Below the pieces are notes generated by a model. It had not been told where the DNA came from and did no database searches. It saw nothing but the letters and a program-made list of their open reading frames with translations. Made by a program: the position numbers and the translations under genes. A stretch of 64,000 nucleotides of DNA. Origin: Nocardioides marmorisolisilvae (GTDB taxonomy: Bacteria > Actinomycetota > Actinomycetes > Propionibacteriales > Nocardioidaceae). Location of the stretch: NCBI RefSeq assembly GCF_031656915.1, contig NZ_CP134227.1, positions 744,001 to 808,000 on the forward strand. Reading direction: 5' to 3'. This document shows, in pieces, positions 18,035 through 28,481 of the stretch (positions are counted from its first letter, which is position 1; every line of letters begins with the position of its first letter).

Positions 18035-19170
18035 GGCGCGGTCCCCGGCGGGTTGTCCTGCGGCGTACCGTCCTTGAGGGGTACGTACGGCAGAGGTGGA
18101 CCCTGCTTGGGATGCGGCAGCCCGAGGCACCACGGCCCGTGCCCGACCTCGCCGTAGACCGGTCGGTCGGCGCGGCCGTACGCCGGGCGCTGGTCGCCGC
18201 TGAGGATCATGGTCTGGCTCACCCGGCTGTGCCGGAAGATCTGGTTGAGCCGGCCGGTGTAGCGGTCCAAGCCCTTGAGCAGGCAGGGGAACTCGGGAGA
18301 GTAGGTGTCCAGCAGCCCGGTCAACGGCACGGCCAGAGCGGCCTCCTCCTCGATCCCGGGGCCATTGCGGGACAGCACGCGGGTGGCGGTGTCGGACATC
18401 GTGGTCAGGTCGGTGAGGAAGCCGCCGAGCCTGGTCTGCTGGGTGGTGACGGTGTGCGCGGTGGTAGTCGCGTTGCGCAGCAGCCGGACCAGGTCGGGCG
18501 CAGCCAGCGAGTAGGTGTTCGCCACGTCGGCCAGCTCGCGCATGTCGGTGCGCAGCGTCGGCAGGTGGACGTTCATCGTGCGCAGGTAGGCGTCCAGCTC
18601 CTGCATCGTGCGGCCGATCTGGTTGCCGCGCCCGGTGAGCGCGGTGGCCAGCGCGTGCAGCGTCGTGTCCAGATCGGCCGGACGCACCGAACGCAGCAGC
18701 GGGAACAGCCTCGCCAGGATCGACTCGAGCTCGACACTGGTCTGCACCCGCGACGCCGGGATCACGGTGCCGTCGGTCAGCGGCTGGGCCGCAGGCACCT
18801 TGGGGTCGACGAACTCGACGTACTTCTGGCCGAACAGCGTGGTGGGCAGGATCTTCACCGACACGTTGTCCGGGATCTCCCTGGCCTGCGAGGGCTGCAG
18901 CCCGAGCTTGATCACCGCCTGATGGCCGTCCTGGGTGATCGACCGGATCTGGCCGACCAGCACCCCGTGCATTCGCACGTCGCCGAACCGCGCGAGCTGC
19001 AGACCGGCGCGATCGGCCTTGACCGTGACCATGGTGACGGGCGTGAAGACCTTCTGGTAGATCGCGATGGACAACCCGATCAGCAGCGCGACGACCGTGA
19101 GGTAGGCGACTCCGGCCACGAACAGTCGGGTGTGCTCGCGTCCCGTGTCGTGGGTGATGTTCACCAGCAT
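18031..19170 (-). CDS. mce4A: Mce-family protein, MceA position
   Basis: The 379-residue protein has a membrane helix at about 17-39 and an MCE domain (GDVRMHGVLVGQIRSI, about 63-78) followed by LPTTLFGQKYVEFVDP. A long helical domain and a Pro/Gly-rich tail end in DNPPGTAP. It is the first of six mce genes after the two permease genes, the invariant actinobacterial order. It starts 18 bp after the yrbEB stop. With the KstR operator upstream, uptake of cholesterol-like sterols is the best guess, by analogy with mycobacterial and rhodococcal Mce4. Confidence 0.88.
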   Translation of the reverse strand: MLVNITHDTGREHTRLFVAGVAYLTVVALLIGLSIAIYQKVFTPVTMVTVKADRAGLQLARFGDVRMHGVLVGQIRSITQDGHQAVIKLGLQPSQAREIPDNVSVKILPTTLFGQKYVEFVDPKVPAAQPLTDGTVIPASRVQTSVELESILARLFPLLRSVRPADLDTTLHALATALTGRGNQIGRTMQELDAYLRTMNVHLPTLRTDMRELADVANTYSLAAPDLVRLLRNATTTAHTVTTQQTRLGGFLTDLTTMSDTATRVLSRNGPGIEEEAALAVPLTGLLDTYSPEFPCLLKGLDRYTGRLNQIFRHSRVSQTMILSGDQRPAYGRADRPVYGEVGHGPWCLGLPHPKQGPPLPYVPLKDGTPQDNPPGTAP

Positions 19171-19188
19171 CGGCTCAGCCCCGCCCGC

Positions 19189-20028
19189 TCATCCGGTGAT
19201 CCGCACGGTGGTCGTCGAGCCCCAGATGGCGAAGCTGAGGAAGAAGTCGGCCACAACCACAGTGACGATCGAGGTCCGGATCGCCCTGCCGACGGCCATC
19301 CCGACGCCAGCCGGGCCACCCGACGCGGTGTAGCCGTAGTAGCAGTGGATCAAGATGATGGCCACCGCGAGCACGATCAGCTTGCCGAACGACCACAGCA
19401 CGTCGCCGGGTGGCAGGAACTGGATGAAGTAGTGATCGTAGGTGCCTGGCGACTGGTGGTAGATCAGTGTGGTGATCAGCCGCGGCGAGAGGTACGACGC
19501 GCACAGCGCCACGATGTAGAGCGGGATCACCGCGAGGAACGCCGCGATCATCCGCGTGGTGACCAGGAACGGCAGCGACGGGATGCCCATCACCTCGAGG
19601 GCGTCGATCTCCTCGCTGATCCGCATCGCACCCAGGCGCGCGGTGTAGCCGCAGCCGACGGTCGCGGCCAGCGCGATCGAGGACACCAGCGGGGCCACCT
19701 CACGGGTGTTGAAGTAGGCGGAGATGAACGCGGTGAACTTCGCGACGCCGATCTGGCTCAGTGATGCGTAGCCCTGGATGCCGACCTCGGTCCCGGCGAA
19801 GAACGCCAGGAACGCGATCACGCCGACGGTGCCGGCGATCACGGACAGGCCACCCACCCCGAACGCGACCTCGGCCAGGGTGGCCCAGATCTCGCGGCGG
19901 TACCGGCGCACCGCTCGCGGGGTCCAGGCCAGTGCCTTGGCGTAGAAGAGCAGTTGGTCGCCGTACTGCTCGATGCGGTAGCGCTGCTCCTTGACGAGGG
20001 CGGCGCCGACCTCGGTCACCTGTGCCAT
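19189..20028 (-). CDS. yrbE4B: YrbEB/MlaE-type permease of the mce4-like importer
   Basis: The 279-residue MlaE-family integral membrane protein has about five to six hydrophobic helices and the ATPase-coupling segment RISEEIDALEVMGIPSLPFL near 145-164. The C-terminal HCYYGYTASGGPAGVGMAV resembles the M. tuberculosis YrbE4B version of this stretch. It pairs with YrbEA to form the transmembrane part of an ABC-type lipid importer. One base separates it from the yrbEA stop. The cognate ATPase (MceG/Mkl) is not in the window. Confidence 0.9.
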   Translation of the reverse strand: MAQVTEVGAALVKEQRYRIEQYGDQLLFYAKALAWTPRAVRRYRREIWATLAEVAFGVGGLSVIAGTVGVIAFLAFFAGTEVGIQGYASLSQIGVAKFTAFISAYFNTREVAPLVSSIALAATVGCGYTARLGAMRISEEIDALEVMGIPSLPFLVTTRMIAAFLAVIPLYIVALCASYLSPRLITTLIYHQSPGTYDHYFIQFLPPGDVLWSFGKLIVLAVAIILIHCYYGYTASGGPAGVGMAVGRAIRTSIVTVVVADFFLSFAIWGSTTTVRITG

Positions 20029-20029
20029 C

Positions 20030-20830
20030 TCACAGCCCGTTCTGCGGGACGACCTGGAAGTAGATCGCCGTCAGGATCGAGTTGAGCAGGAACAGCAGCA
20101 TGAACGCGACGATCACGGACTCGTTCACGGCGCGCCCCACACCACTGGGCCCGCCGCCGGCGTTGAGGCCCTTGTAGGCACCGACGACCGCAGCCAGGAA
20201 GCCGAAGATCCCGGCCTTGATCATCGAGATGTAGAGGTCCGGGAGCGTGGCAAGCGCGGTGAACGACGATAGGAACGCGCCGGCGGAGCCGCCCTGGACG
20301 ATGACGGTGAAGAAGTAGCCGCCACCGATGCCGGCGGCGATCACGATTCCGTTGATCATCAGCGCGACGAAGAGGGTGGCCAGCACGCGTGGCACGACCA
20401 GGCGGGCGATCGGGTCGACGCCGAGCACCTCCATCGCGTCGATCTCCTCACGGATCTTCCGAGCCCCCAGGTCCGAGCAGATCGCCGAGCCGGCGGCACC
20501 GGCGATGATCAGTGCCGCTGCGATCGGCGCCGCCTCGCGCACCACGGCGAGGACCGCGGTCGCGCCGGCGAACGACTGGGCTCCGAGCTGACCGGTCAGG
20601 TTGCCCACCTGCAGCGAGATGACGGCACCGAACGGGATCGACACCAAGATGGTGGGCATCAGCGTCACGCTGGTGATGAACCAGGCCTGCTCGATGAACT
20701 CCCGGGCCTGGAACTTCGTAGTGAAGGCCGCCTTGGTGACGTCGACCACCATTGCGGCAATCTCCCCCGGCCCACGAACGACAGAAGCAGCGGAGACTGC
20801 CACTCCTACCCCCTTCGATGGCAGGGCCAA
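20030..20830 (-). CDS. yrbE4A: YrbEA/MlaE-type permease of the mce4-like importer
   Basis: The 266-residue MlaE-family permease has the coupling motif RKIREEIDAMEVLGVDPI (about 128-145) and five or more membrane helices. The C-terminal KGLNAGGGPSGVGRAVNESV is diagnostic of the family. It is the first gene of the mce4-like operon. The listed start is a TTG at 20830, which leaves about 31 bp to the KstR operator; a GTG at 20803 is an alternative because the family's first 20 residues vary. It forms the membrane channel with YrbEB and is presumably repressed by KstR. Confidence 0.88.
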   Translation of the reverse strand: MALPSKGVGVAVSAASVVRGPGEIAAMVVDVTKAAFTTKFQAREFIEQAWFITSVTLMPTILVSIPFGAVISLQVGNLTGQLGAQSFAGATAVLAVVREAAPIAAALIIAGAAGSAICSDLGARKIREEIDAMEVLGVDPIARLVVPRVLATLFVALMINGIVIAAGIGGGYFFTVIVQGGSAGAFLSSFTALATLPDLYISMIKAGIFGFLAAVVGAYKGLNAGGGPSGVGRAVNESVIVAFMLLFLLNSILTAIYFQVVPQNGL

Positions 20831-20861
20831 CGCCGGACCGGCGCACGCTGACGGATCAATC

Positions 20862-20875
20862 TAGAACGTGTTCTC
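20862..20875. promoter_or_regulatory. KstR-type operator 4 (one mismatch), in front of the mce4-like operon
   Basis: TAGAACGTGTTCTC fits TnnAACnnGTTnnA except the last base, and its GAAC/GTTC arms are inverted. It lies about 31 bp upstream of the yrbE4A start and is the only clear operator ahead of the ten-gene mce4-like operon, as expected if the importer is part of the KstR regulon. Confidence 0.7.
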
Positions 20876-20958
20876 GTTTTCCACAAGCGGACACGCTCGC
20901 CCCGCCCAGCAAAACGACCCGCGCCGCGCGGAGGTCACGCGAGACCCCCTGCCATTCC

Positions 20959-20964
20959 TAGACT
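20959..20964 (+). promoter_or_regulatory. -10 box of a leaderless promoter
   Basis: TAGACT ends 6 nt before the GTG start codon at 20971 with no Shine-Dalgarno sequence. It marks the promoter of the channel-like membrane protein and is separate from the KstR site 84 bp away. Confidence 0.45.
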
Positions 20965-20970
20965 CGGTGC

Positions 20971-21645
20971 GTGTCCCGAACCCAGAACCCCCTCACCCAG
21001 CGCCTCGAGCGGCACCCCTCGGCGGCACTCCTGCTGGCCCAGCTGCTGGCCGTGGTCCTCAGTCCGTTCTTCGGCGACCACGGCGCGGGCAAGGCCGTCC
21101 TGGGAGTCGTGTCGACCCTGGTCGTCGGGACCGCACTCTACGCGGTACGGCGGACCCCGGCGCTCACCGTGGTCGCCCTCTGCCTCGGCGTGCCCGCGAT
21201 CCTCTTCGTCGTCCTCGAGGCGATTCACCCGCACTCGGACTGGATCGTGTTGACCAACGCGCTTCTCCACGCGCCGTTCTACTTCTTCGTCTCCTACGGC
21301 CTGATCCGGTACCTCTATGACGACGACCGGGTCAGCACCGACGAGCTCTACGCGGTCGGCGCGGCCTTCACGGTGGTCGCCTGGGGCTTCGCCTACCTCT
21401 ATGTCGCCGTGCAGGTGGTGTGGCCCGGTTCGTTCTCAGGTCCGGGTCCGGGTCCCTACTCGTGGTTCGTGCTGCTCTTCTTGTCGTTCTCGAACCTGAC
21501 CAGCTGCGGGCTCTCCGACGTCCTGCCGGCGTTGGGCCAGGCGCGCGCGGTGATGATCATCGAGCAGGTGACCGGCGTCCTGTACATCGGAATGGTGATC
21601 TCCCGGTTGGTCGGCCTCGCCGTGCGGCGCAGCCAGGTGCCGTGA
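20971..21645 (+). CDS. Two-pore-helix ion-channel-like membrane protein with unusual filter
   Basis: The 224 residues contain about five or six hydrophobic helices. The last third has the layout of an Ion_trans_2 pore: helix, pore loop, filter, helix. The loop reads SWFVLLFLSFSNLTSCGLSD (about 164-183) and is followed by EQVTGVLYIGMVISRLVGLAV. Bacterial two-TM potassium channels have TLGYGD or TVGYGD where this protein has TSCGLSD, so potassium selectivity is doubtful. It may be a channel with changed selectivity or a relative no longer used as a channel. GTG start, leaderless promoter, three bases from the uvrB stop on the other strand. Confidence 0.65.
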   Translation: MSRTQNPLTQRLERHPSAALLLAQLLAVVLSPFFGDHGAGKAVLGVVSTLVVGTALYAVRRTPALTVVALCLGVPAILFVVLEAIHPHSDWIVLTNALLHAPFYFFVSYGLIRYLYDDDRVSTDELYAVGAAFTVVAWGFAYLYVAVQVVWPGSFSGPGPGPYSWFVLLFLSFSNLTSCGLSDVLPALGQARAVMIIEQVTGVLYIGMVISRLVGLAVRRSQVP

Positions 21646-21648
21646 CCC

Positions 21649-23772
21649 CTAGCGGGTCGCCTCGATCATCTGGCGGAGCTCCTTCTTCAGCTCGGAGATC
21701 TCGTCGCGCAACCGGGCCGCCACCTCGAACTGCAGCTCCGCGGCGGCCGCGTGCATCTGCTCGGTGAGCTGCTGCACCAGCTCGGCGAGATCGCTGGACG
21801 GCAGTCCGGCCAGGTCCGGAGCGGTGCGGCGGGCGTCCAGCTTCGACAGGCCGGGAACCGGCGCCTTCTTCGATCGGTCGCCGCGCGCACCGGTGCCCTG
21901 CCAGGTGGCGAGCAGCTCCTCAGTGGTCTCGTCCTCACGAGCCAGCATCTCGGTGATGTCGGCGATCTTCTTGCGCAGTGGCTGCGGGTCGACCCCGTGA
22001 GCCTGGTTGTAGGCGACCTGCTTGACGCGCCGCCGGTTGGTCTCGTCGATAGCCGAGGCCATGCTCGGCGTGATCCGGTCGGCGTACATCACCACCTGGC
22101 CGGACACGTTGCGCGCGGCCCGGCCGATCGTCTGGATCAGCGACTTGTCCGACCGCAGGAAGCCCTCCTTGTCGGCGTCGAGGATCGCCACCAGAGAGAC
22201 CTCGGGCAGGTCCAGGCCCTCCCGGAGCAGGTTGATGCCGACCAGCACGTCGTACTCCCCGAGCCGGAGGTCGCGCAGCAGCTCGATCCGCTTCAGGGTG
22301 TCCACCTCGGAGTGCAGGTAGCGACACCGGACGCCGTTCTCGAGGAGATAGTCGGTGAGGTCCTCCGACATCTTCTTGGTCAGTGTGGTCACCAGCACCC
22401 GCTCGTTGCGCTCGACCCGGGTGTTGATCTCGTCGATGAGGTCGTCGATCTGCCCCTTGGTCGGCTTCACGATCACCTCCGGGTCGACCAGTCCGGTCGG
22501 TCGGATGATCTGCTCGACGGCGTGGTCGAACCCACCGGTCTTGGCCAGCTCGTAGTCCCCCGGTGTCGCGGACAGGTAGATGGTCTGGCCGATCCGGTCG
22601 AGGAACTCCTCCCACTTCAACGGGCGGTTGTCCATCGCACTGGGCAGCCGGAACCCGAAGTCGACCAGGTTGCGCTTGCGCGACATGTCGCCCTCGTACA
22701 TCCCGCCGATCTGCGGGACGGCGACGTGCGACTCGTCGACGACCAGGAGGAAGTCCTCGGGGAAGTAGTCGAGCAGGCAGTTGGGTGCACTCCCCCGGCT
22801 GCGCCCGTCGATGTGCATCGAGTAGTTCTCGATCCCGGAGCAGGAGCCGACCTGGCGCATCATCTCCACGTCGTACGTCGTGCGCATCCGCAGCCGCTGC
22901 GCCTCCAGCAGCTTGCCCTGGCGCTCGAACGCAGCGACCTGCTCCTCGAGCTCGGCCTCGATGCCCCGGATGGCGCGCTCCATCCGCTCGGGGCCGGCGA
23001 CGTAGTGGGTGGCCGGGAAGACGTAGAGCTCCTCGTCGTCGGTGATCACCTCGCCGGTGATCGGGTGCAGCGTCATCAACCGCTCGACCTCGTCGCCGAA
23101 GAACTCGACCCGGACCGCGTGCTCCTCGTAGACCGGGAAGATCTCGAGGGTGTCGCCGCGGACCCGGAAGGTGCCGCGGGTGAACGCGAGGTCGTTGCGG
23201 GTGTACTGGATCTCCACGAGCCGGCGCAGCACGGAGTCACGGTCGTGCTCCTGGCCCACCCGCAGGCGGAGCATCCGGTCGACGTACTCCTGGGGGGTGC
23301 CGAGACCGTAGATGCAGGACACGGTCGAGACCACGATGACGTCGCGACGGGTCAACAGCGAGTTGGTCGCGGAGTGCCGGAGCCGCTCGACCTCGTCGTT
23401 GATCGAGGAGTCCTTCTCGATGTAGGTGTCGGTCTGCGGGACGTAGGCCTCGGGCTGGTAGTAGTCGTAGTAGGAGACGAAGTACTCCACCGCGTTGTTC
23501 GGCATCAGCTGGCGCAGCTCGTTGGCGAACTGGGCGGCAAGCGTCTTGTTGGGCTGCATCACGAGCATCGGGCGCTGGAGCTGCTCGGCCACCCAGGCGA
23601 CGGTCGCGGTCTTGCCGGTACCGGTGGCGCCGAGCAGCACAATGTCCTGGACGCCGCCCTCGACGCGCTGGGTGATCTCGGCGATGGCGGCCGGCTGGTC
23701 GCCCGAAGGCACGTAGTCGGAGATGACCTCGAACGGCGCCACCCGGCGCTCGAGGTCGGTCACGGGACGCAT
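21649..23772 (-). CDS. uvrB: Excinuclease ABC subunit B
   Basis: UvrB is the damage-verifying helicase-like subunit of nucleotide excision repair. The 707-residue protein has Walker A GATGTGKT at 48-55, and the DNA-clamping beta-hairpin region with [21 protein letters not shown] near 100-120. The DEAD-like DESH box and helicase motifs such as QTIGRAARN follow, with a C-terminal UVR motif ([21 protein letters not shown]) that contacts UvrC. The length is normal for actinobacteria. The ATG at 23772 is preceded by TAGTCT six bases upstream, a leaderless arrangement. Confidence 0.98.
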   Translation of the reverse strand: MRPVTDLERRVAPFEVISDYVPSGDQPAAIAEITQRVEGGVQDIVLLGATGTGKTATVAWVAEQLQRPMLVMQPNKTLAAQFANELRQLMPNNAVEYFVSYYDYYQPEAYVPQTDTYIEKDSSINDEVERLRHSATNSLLTRRDVIVVSTVSCIYGLGTPQEYVDRMLRLRVGQEHDRDSVLRRLVEIQYTRNDLAFTRGTFRVRGDTLEIFPVYEEHAVRVEFFGDEVERLMTLHPITGEVITDDEELYVFPATHYVAGPERMERAIRGIEAELEEQVAAFERQGKLLEAQRLRMRTTYDVEMMRQVGSCSGIENYSMHIDGRSRGSAPNCLLDYFPEDFLLVVDESHVAVPQIGGMYEGDMSRKRNLVDFGFRLPSAMDNRPLKWEEFLDRIGQTIYLSATPGDYELAKTGGFDHAVEQIIRPTGLVDPEVIVKPTKGQIDDLIDEINTRVERNERVLVTTLTKKMSEDLTDYLLENGVRCRYLHSEVDTLKRIELLRDLRLGEYDVLVGINLLREGLDLPEVSLVAILDADKEGFLRSDKSLIQTIGRAARNVSGQVVMYADRITPSMASAIDETNRRRVKQVAYNQAHGVDPQPLRKKIADITEMLAREDETTEELLATWQGTGARGDRSKKAPVPGLSKLDARRTAPDLAGLPSSDLAELVQQLTEQMHAAAAELQFEVAARLRDEISELKKELRQMIEATR

Positions 23773-23778
23773 ATGACG

Positions 23779-23825
23779 AGACTACGGGGCGCCACCGACA
23801 CCTTTCCCGGTCGCGGACCTACCAT
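23779..23825. promoter_or_regulatory. Divergent leaderless promoters of uvrB and the heptad protein
   Basis: A minus-strand TAGTCT (23784-23779) lies 6 nt before the uvrB ATG, and a plus-strand TACCAT (23820-23825) lies 7 nt before the ATG at 23833. The 60-bp gap therefore holds two back-to-back -10 elements. No SOS (LexA) box was recognised. Confidence 0.45.
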
Positions 23826-23832
23826 CGGCGCC

Positions 23833-24123
23833 ATGGCCCTGAACCCCGTCGCCGACGTGCTGAAGAAGGCCGGTCGCACGCTCGCGAACGCCGATGAGAC
23901 GCTCACCACCGTCGAGAAGACGCTGACCACGGTCGACGGCACCCTGGTCGCCGTCGATACCAAGCTCGGCACGGTCGATACCACCCTCGCCGAGACCCGG
24001 GCGGTGCTCGAGCAGGTCAAGGGTCTGTTGTCCGATCTGGAGGCCGAGCTCGGGCTGCTCAAGCAACTCCCTGCGATGCAGCGCCAGCTCGCCGAGATCC
24101 ACGCTGCGGTCACCGACCGCTGA
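23833..24123 (+). CDS. Small heptad-repeat coiled-coil protein
   Basis: No family was recognised. The 96 residues are almost wholly amphipathic helix: from about 18 to 75 the chain steps in sevens with Leu and Val at the core positions (TLTTVEK, TLTTVDG, TLVAVDT, KLGTVDT, TLAETRA, VLEQVKG). The matching DNA shows an imperfect 21-bp repeat. A single long coiled coil, as in phasin-like or structural proteins, is plausible. There is no signal peptide or membrane helix. It starts 60 bp from uvrB on the opposite strand and 25 bp before the phospholipase-D-like gene, which appears to have its own leaderless promoter. Confidence 0.7.
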   Translation: MALNPVADVLKKAGRTLANADETLTTVEKTLTTVDGTLVAVDTKLGTVDTTLAETRAVLEQVKGLLSDLEAELGLLKQLPAMQRQLAEIHAAVTDR

Positions 24124-24148
24124 CCACCCAGACCGGTAGGTTTGCCGC

Positions 24149-25393
<1,245 letters not shown>

Positions 25394-25431
25394 GCCTCAC
25401 CCAGTCCCCACGCAGTCCGCAGGGGCAGGAA

Positions 25432-26625
25432 TCAGGGCGCCGGCTCGGTGATCCGCTCCGTCTCGGGGCTCAGGCCGAAGCGGGTCACGTAGCGGTGCAT
25501 GGCCGGGAGCGCCCAGACCGCCTCCGCGGTGTAGCCGTAGGAGCCGTACGTCGGGGGCGGTGTCGCGCGACCGCCCTGGCGCTGGCGTCGTACGAATCCT
25601 CGGATCTCCTCTCCCGTCTCGGGCGACACCGCAATGTCGAGCTGTTCGTAGGCGCGGACGACGGCGGCGACCGGGTCGGCCATCAGGTCGGGATAGCGCA
25701 CGTTGACCACCCGGTCGGGGAAGGCGTCGGCAACGTCGACCATGGCGTCTGCGCAGACGAGCGGAATCCTGATCGCCTGGCCACGATCGTCACGTCCGGG
25801 GTCGCGGGGATCGACCAGCCAGGGGTTCTGGACGACGTCCTTGATGTGGCAGCTCGAGGTCACGATGCGATGGGGGTCGCGGTGGCAGAGGACCAGGCTG
25901 GCCTCGGGGAACGCCTCGAGGAAGGTCGCGGCCTGGTCGACGTCGGTGGGGCACTTGAGGACGAGTACGCCGTCGGCGGGCAGTGGGTTGTGCCAGAGCA
26001 GGAGCTGCACGAGCGCGCGGTACTCCTCGTAGGCCTGCCGGCGCGGTCGGCCCGGGAACACGGTGGCGGTCCAGGTGCTCATCAGGTCGGTGGGGCTGCG
26101 GCCCATGAGGCCGCTCAGGTCGAAGAACCCCCAGGCGCATTCCTCGGGGTCGGTCGCCTCGACCCAGTGCATGTGCTCCAGCTCGCTGCCGCGCAACGCA
26201 TCCACCCCGCGCTGGACCTTGCCGATGCGCGGATCTGTGGCATAGGTGTCCGCCTCGGGCGGCGGGACCGGTGCGACGAGCTCCCAGCGGAGCAGGGAAC
26301 GGGAGCCGGGCCGTCGTGCCATCAGGTTGTGCAGGAGCGTCGTCCCGGAGCGCGGGAACCCCATGATCCGGACCACTCGGGGCAGCTGCACGTCGTGGAT
26401 CTCGGGGTGGCGCTCGAGCGTGTCGATGACTCCCAGGCGGACCTGCAGGTTCCGCTCCGCCTGCCGGGCCAGCTGCGAACGACCCGAGTCGGACAGCAAC
26501 GGGGAGGTGAGGTCGTCGCACCATGCCTGAAGCACAGGCTCGAAGTGCGGGTCACCGAGGTCTCGGAGCTCGGTGGCTGCCATTGCGCGGTCGACCAGCC
26601 AGGTCGGGGTGACAACGGCATCCAT
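25432..26625 (-). CDS. Sulfotransferase-family protein
   Basis: This 397-residue protein has the PAPS 5'-phosphosulfate loop as IMGFPRSGTTLLHNLMA near 87-103. A later LVLCHRDPHRIVTSSCH is the 3'-phosphate-binding strand-turn usual in Sulfotransfer_3 proteins. Members move sulfate from PAPS to a lipid, sugar or steroid hydroxyl; the acceptor here is unknown. The ATG at 26625 has GGAGGT upstream and starts the conserved DAVVTPTWLVDRAM segment; a 16-residue extension is open. It lies 68 bp downstream of an acyl-CoA synthetase gene on the same strand, so joint transcription is likely. Confidence 0.75.
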   Translation of the reverse strand: MDAVVTPTWLVDRAMAATELRDLGDPHFEPVLQAWCDDLTSPLLSDSGRSQLARQAERNLQVRLGVIDTLERHPEIHDVQLPRVVRIMGFPRSGTTLLHNLMARRPGSRSLLRWELVAPVPPPEADTYATDPRIGKVQRGVDALRGSELEHMHWVEATDPEECAWGFFDLSGLMGRSPTDLMSTWTATVFPGRPRRQAYEEYRALVQLLLWHNPLPADGVLVLKCPTDVDQAATFLEAFPEASLVLCHRDPHRIVTSSCHIKDVVQNPWLVDPRDPGRDDRGQAIRIPLVCADAMVDVADAFPDRVVNVRYPDLMADPVAAVVRAYEQLDIAVSPETGEEIRGFVRRQRQGGRATPPPTYGSYGYTAEAVWALPAMHRYVTRFGLSPETERITEPAP

Positions 26626-26693
26626 CGCGATGACCTCCGCAAGGATCTTCCCGCCGCCGGCACGGCCTGGCAACAGATCTGCGCCCTAGCGCC

Positions 26694-28385
26694 TCACGAC
26701 GCCGACTGGCCGACCGCTCCCGACTCGGATCCGGGCCGGACCACCTGGACCTCACCCTCGGCGTACCACTTCCGGATGACCTTCTTGTCGAACTTCCCGA
26801 CCGAGGTCCGTGGGACCTGCTTGATGAAGGCGAACGCGTCGGGCAGCTGCCACTTGGCGAAGTCCTCGGCCAGGAAGTCGCGAAGCTCCGCGACGGTGGT
26901 GGTCGCGCCCTCCCGCAGGACGACGGAGGCCAGGGGCCGTTCCTGCCACTTCTCGTCGGGGATGCCGATCACCGCGGCCTCGACCACGTCAGGATGCGCC
27001 ATCAACGCGTTCTCCAGGTCGACCGAGGAGATCCACTCGCCGCCGGACTTGATCACGTCCTTGGCCCGGTCGGTGAGGGTGATGTAGCCGAGCTCGTCGA
27101 GGGTCCCGACATCCCCCGTGCGCAGCCAGCCGTCGTGGAACTTCGCCGCGGCCTCGTCCGCGTCGGCCGCCTCCGGCCGGTAGTAGGCCGCGGTCACCCA
27201 GGGTCCGCGCACCTCGACCTCACCGACCGCCTCGCCGTCCTCGGGCAGCGCTGTCAGGTCGTCGCCGACGATGCGAGCCTCGACCCCGCACACCAGTCGG
27301 CCCTGGCCGCCGCGATAGCGCCACACCTCATCCCCCTCGACGCCCAGCGGTACGCCGGCCGCGGTGGCGACCGGCGAGGTCTCCGTCATCCCCCACGCCT
27401 GCCGCACCTCGATGCCGTGGCGTTCCGCGAGCGCCTTCTGCAGGCTGACCGGCACCGCGGATCCCCCGCAGAGGATCAGGTGCAGGCTGTCCAGCGCCAC
27501 CTCGGGGTGCTGGTCGAGGTAGCCGAGCACGTCGTTCCACACCGTCGGCACCGCCCCGGAGATGGTGGGCCCGGTCTCGTTGATGAACCGAACCAGCGGC
27601 TCGGCCTGGAGCCAGCGGTCCGGCATGCACAGCGATGCCCCGCTCATCAGTCCGGCGTAGGCGAGGCCCCAGGCATTGGCGTGGAACATCGGCACGATCG
27701 GCAGGATCCGGTCATGGTAGGAGAGCCCCGCGACGGCGCCGGTGCATGCCATCTGGGAGTGCAGCCAGGCCGAGCGGTGGCTGTAGACGACGCCCTTCGG
27801 GTTGCCCGTCGTACCGCTGGTGTAGCACATCGCCGCAGCGTCCCGCTCGTCCACCTCCGGCCAGTCGAAGTCCTCGGGCTGGTCGGCGAGCAGGTCCTCG
27901 TAGAGCAGGACCTCCTTGCCGCTGGACCGGAGCGAGTCGAGGTCGGCGGCTGCCGCGTCGGGACCGGCCACCAGTACCTGCCGGACGGTGCTCATCGACG
28001 GCAGGTGCGGCGCGAGGAGCGGCACCAGCGAGTCGTCCACGATGACCAGCTGGTCCTCGGCATGGTTCGCGATGTAGACCAGCTGATCGGGAAACAGCCG
28101 GATGTTGAGCGTGTGCAGCACCGCGCCCATCGAGGGCACCGCGAGGTAGGCCTCGAGGTGCTCGACGTTGTTCCACTGGAACGTGCCGACGCGCTGGTCG
28201 CCGGAGATGCCGAGGCTGCGCAGCGCGTTCGCGAGCCGGGCGACACGGGCGCCCAGCTCGCCGTACGACGTCCGGCGCGAGCCGTCCGGTGTGGCGGTCA
28301 CCACCTCGGAGTCACGGTGCACGGTCGTGCCGTGCCGCATGATCGAGCCGATGGTGAGCTGGGCGTCCTGCATCGTGCTGCGCAT
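26694..28385 (-). CDS. Acyl-CoA synthetase, AlkK/FadD type
   Basis: The 563-residue ANL-superfamily enzyme has the AMP-binding P-loop YTSGTTGNPKGVVYSH near 188-203. It also has WGMTETSPV, the adenylate motif GWLRTGDVG and the C-terminal lysine region PRTSVGKFDKKVIRK. Overall it resembles AlkK-type medium- and long-chain fatty acid CoA ligases (QWNNVEHLEAYLAVPSMG; HTLNIRLFPDQLVYI). It should activate a fatty or steroid side-chain acid with ATP and CoA; the exact substrate cannot be read. ATG 28385 is used; ATG 28373 is in frame. Confidence 0.88.
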   Translation of the reverse strand: MRSTMQDAQLTIGSIMRHGTTVHRDSEVVTATPDGSRRTSYGELGARVARLANALRSLGISGDQRVGTFQWNNVEHLEAYLAVPSMGAVLHTLNIRLFPDQLVYIANHAEDQLVIVDDSLVPLLAPHLPSMSTVRQVLVAGPDAAAADLDSLRSSGKEVLLYEDLLADQPEDFDWPEVDERDAAAMCYTSGTTGNPKGVVYSHRSAWLHSQMACTGAVAGLSYHDRILPIVPMFHANAWGLAYAGLMSGASLCMPDRWLQAEPLVRFINETGPTISGAVPTVWNDVLGYLDQHPEVALDSLHLILCGGSAVPVSLQKALAERHGIEVRQAWGMTETSPVATAAGVPLGVEGDEVWRYRGGQGRLVCGVEARIVGDDLTALPEDGEAVGEVEVRGPWVTAAYYRPEAADADEAAAKFHDGWLRTGDVGTLDELGYITLTDRAKDVIKSGGEWISSVDLENALMAHPDVVEAAVIGIPDEKWQERPLASVVLREGATTTVAELRDFLAEDFAKWQLPDAFAFIKQVPRTSVGKFDKKVIRKWYAEGEVQVVRPGSESGAVGQSAS

Positions 28386-28481
28386 GGACCGATCTTGGCC
28401 CTAGGAGCAGTAGCCGGTCCAGAGGTCATCTCGCAGGGCACACAGATGTGACCGCGCCATCGCACGCACTACCGTGTCGCC

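Noticed and set aside
12105-20830. The two mce operons as a recent duplication
   Set aside because: Lengths, tails, YrbE motifs and promoters differ throughout; short conserved stretches such as VLQGEGG are family features.
21751-24123. A 790-codon open frame on the plus strand opposite uvrB
   Set aside because: It is antisense to uvrB, whose protein is unmistakable; long antisense frames are usual in GC-rich DNA. Only its last 97 codons (23833-24123) are a gene.
25394-25431. A possible hairpin between the PLD-like and sulfotransferase genes
   Set aside because: Only four CCCC/GGGG pairs across a long loop could be found, too weak to call a terminator.
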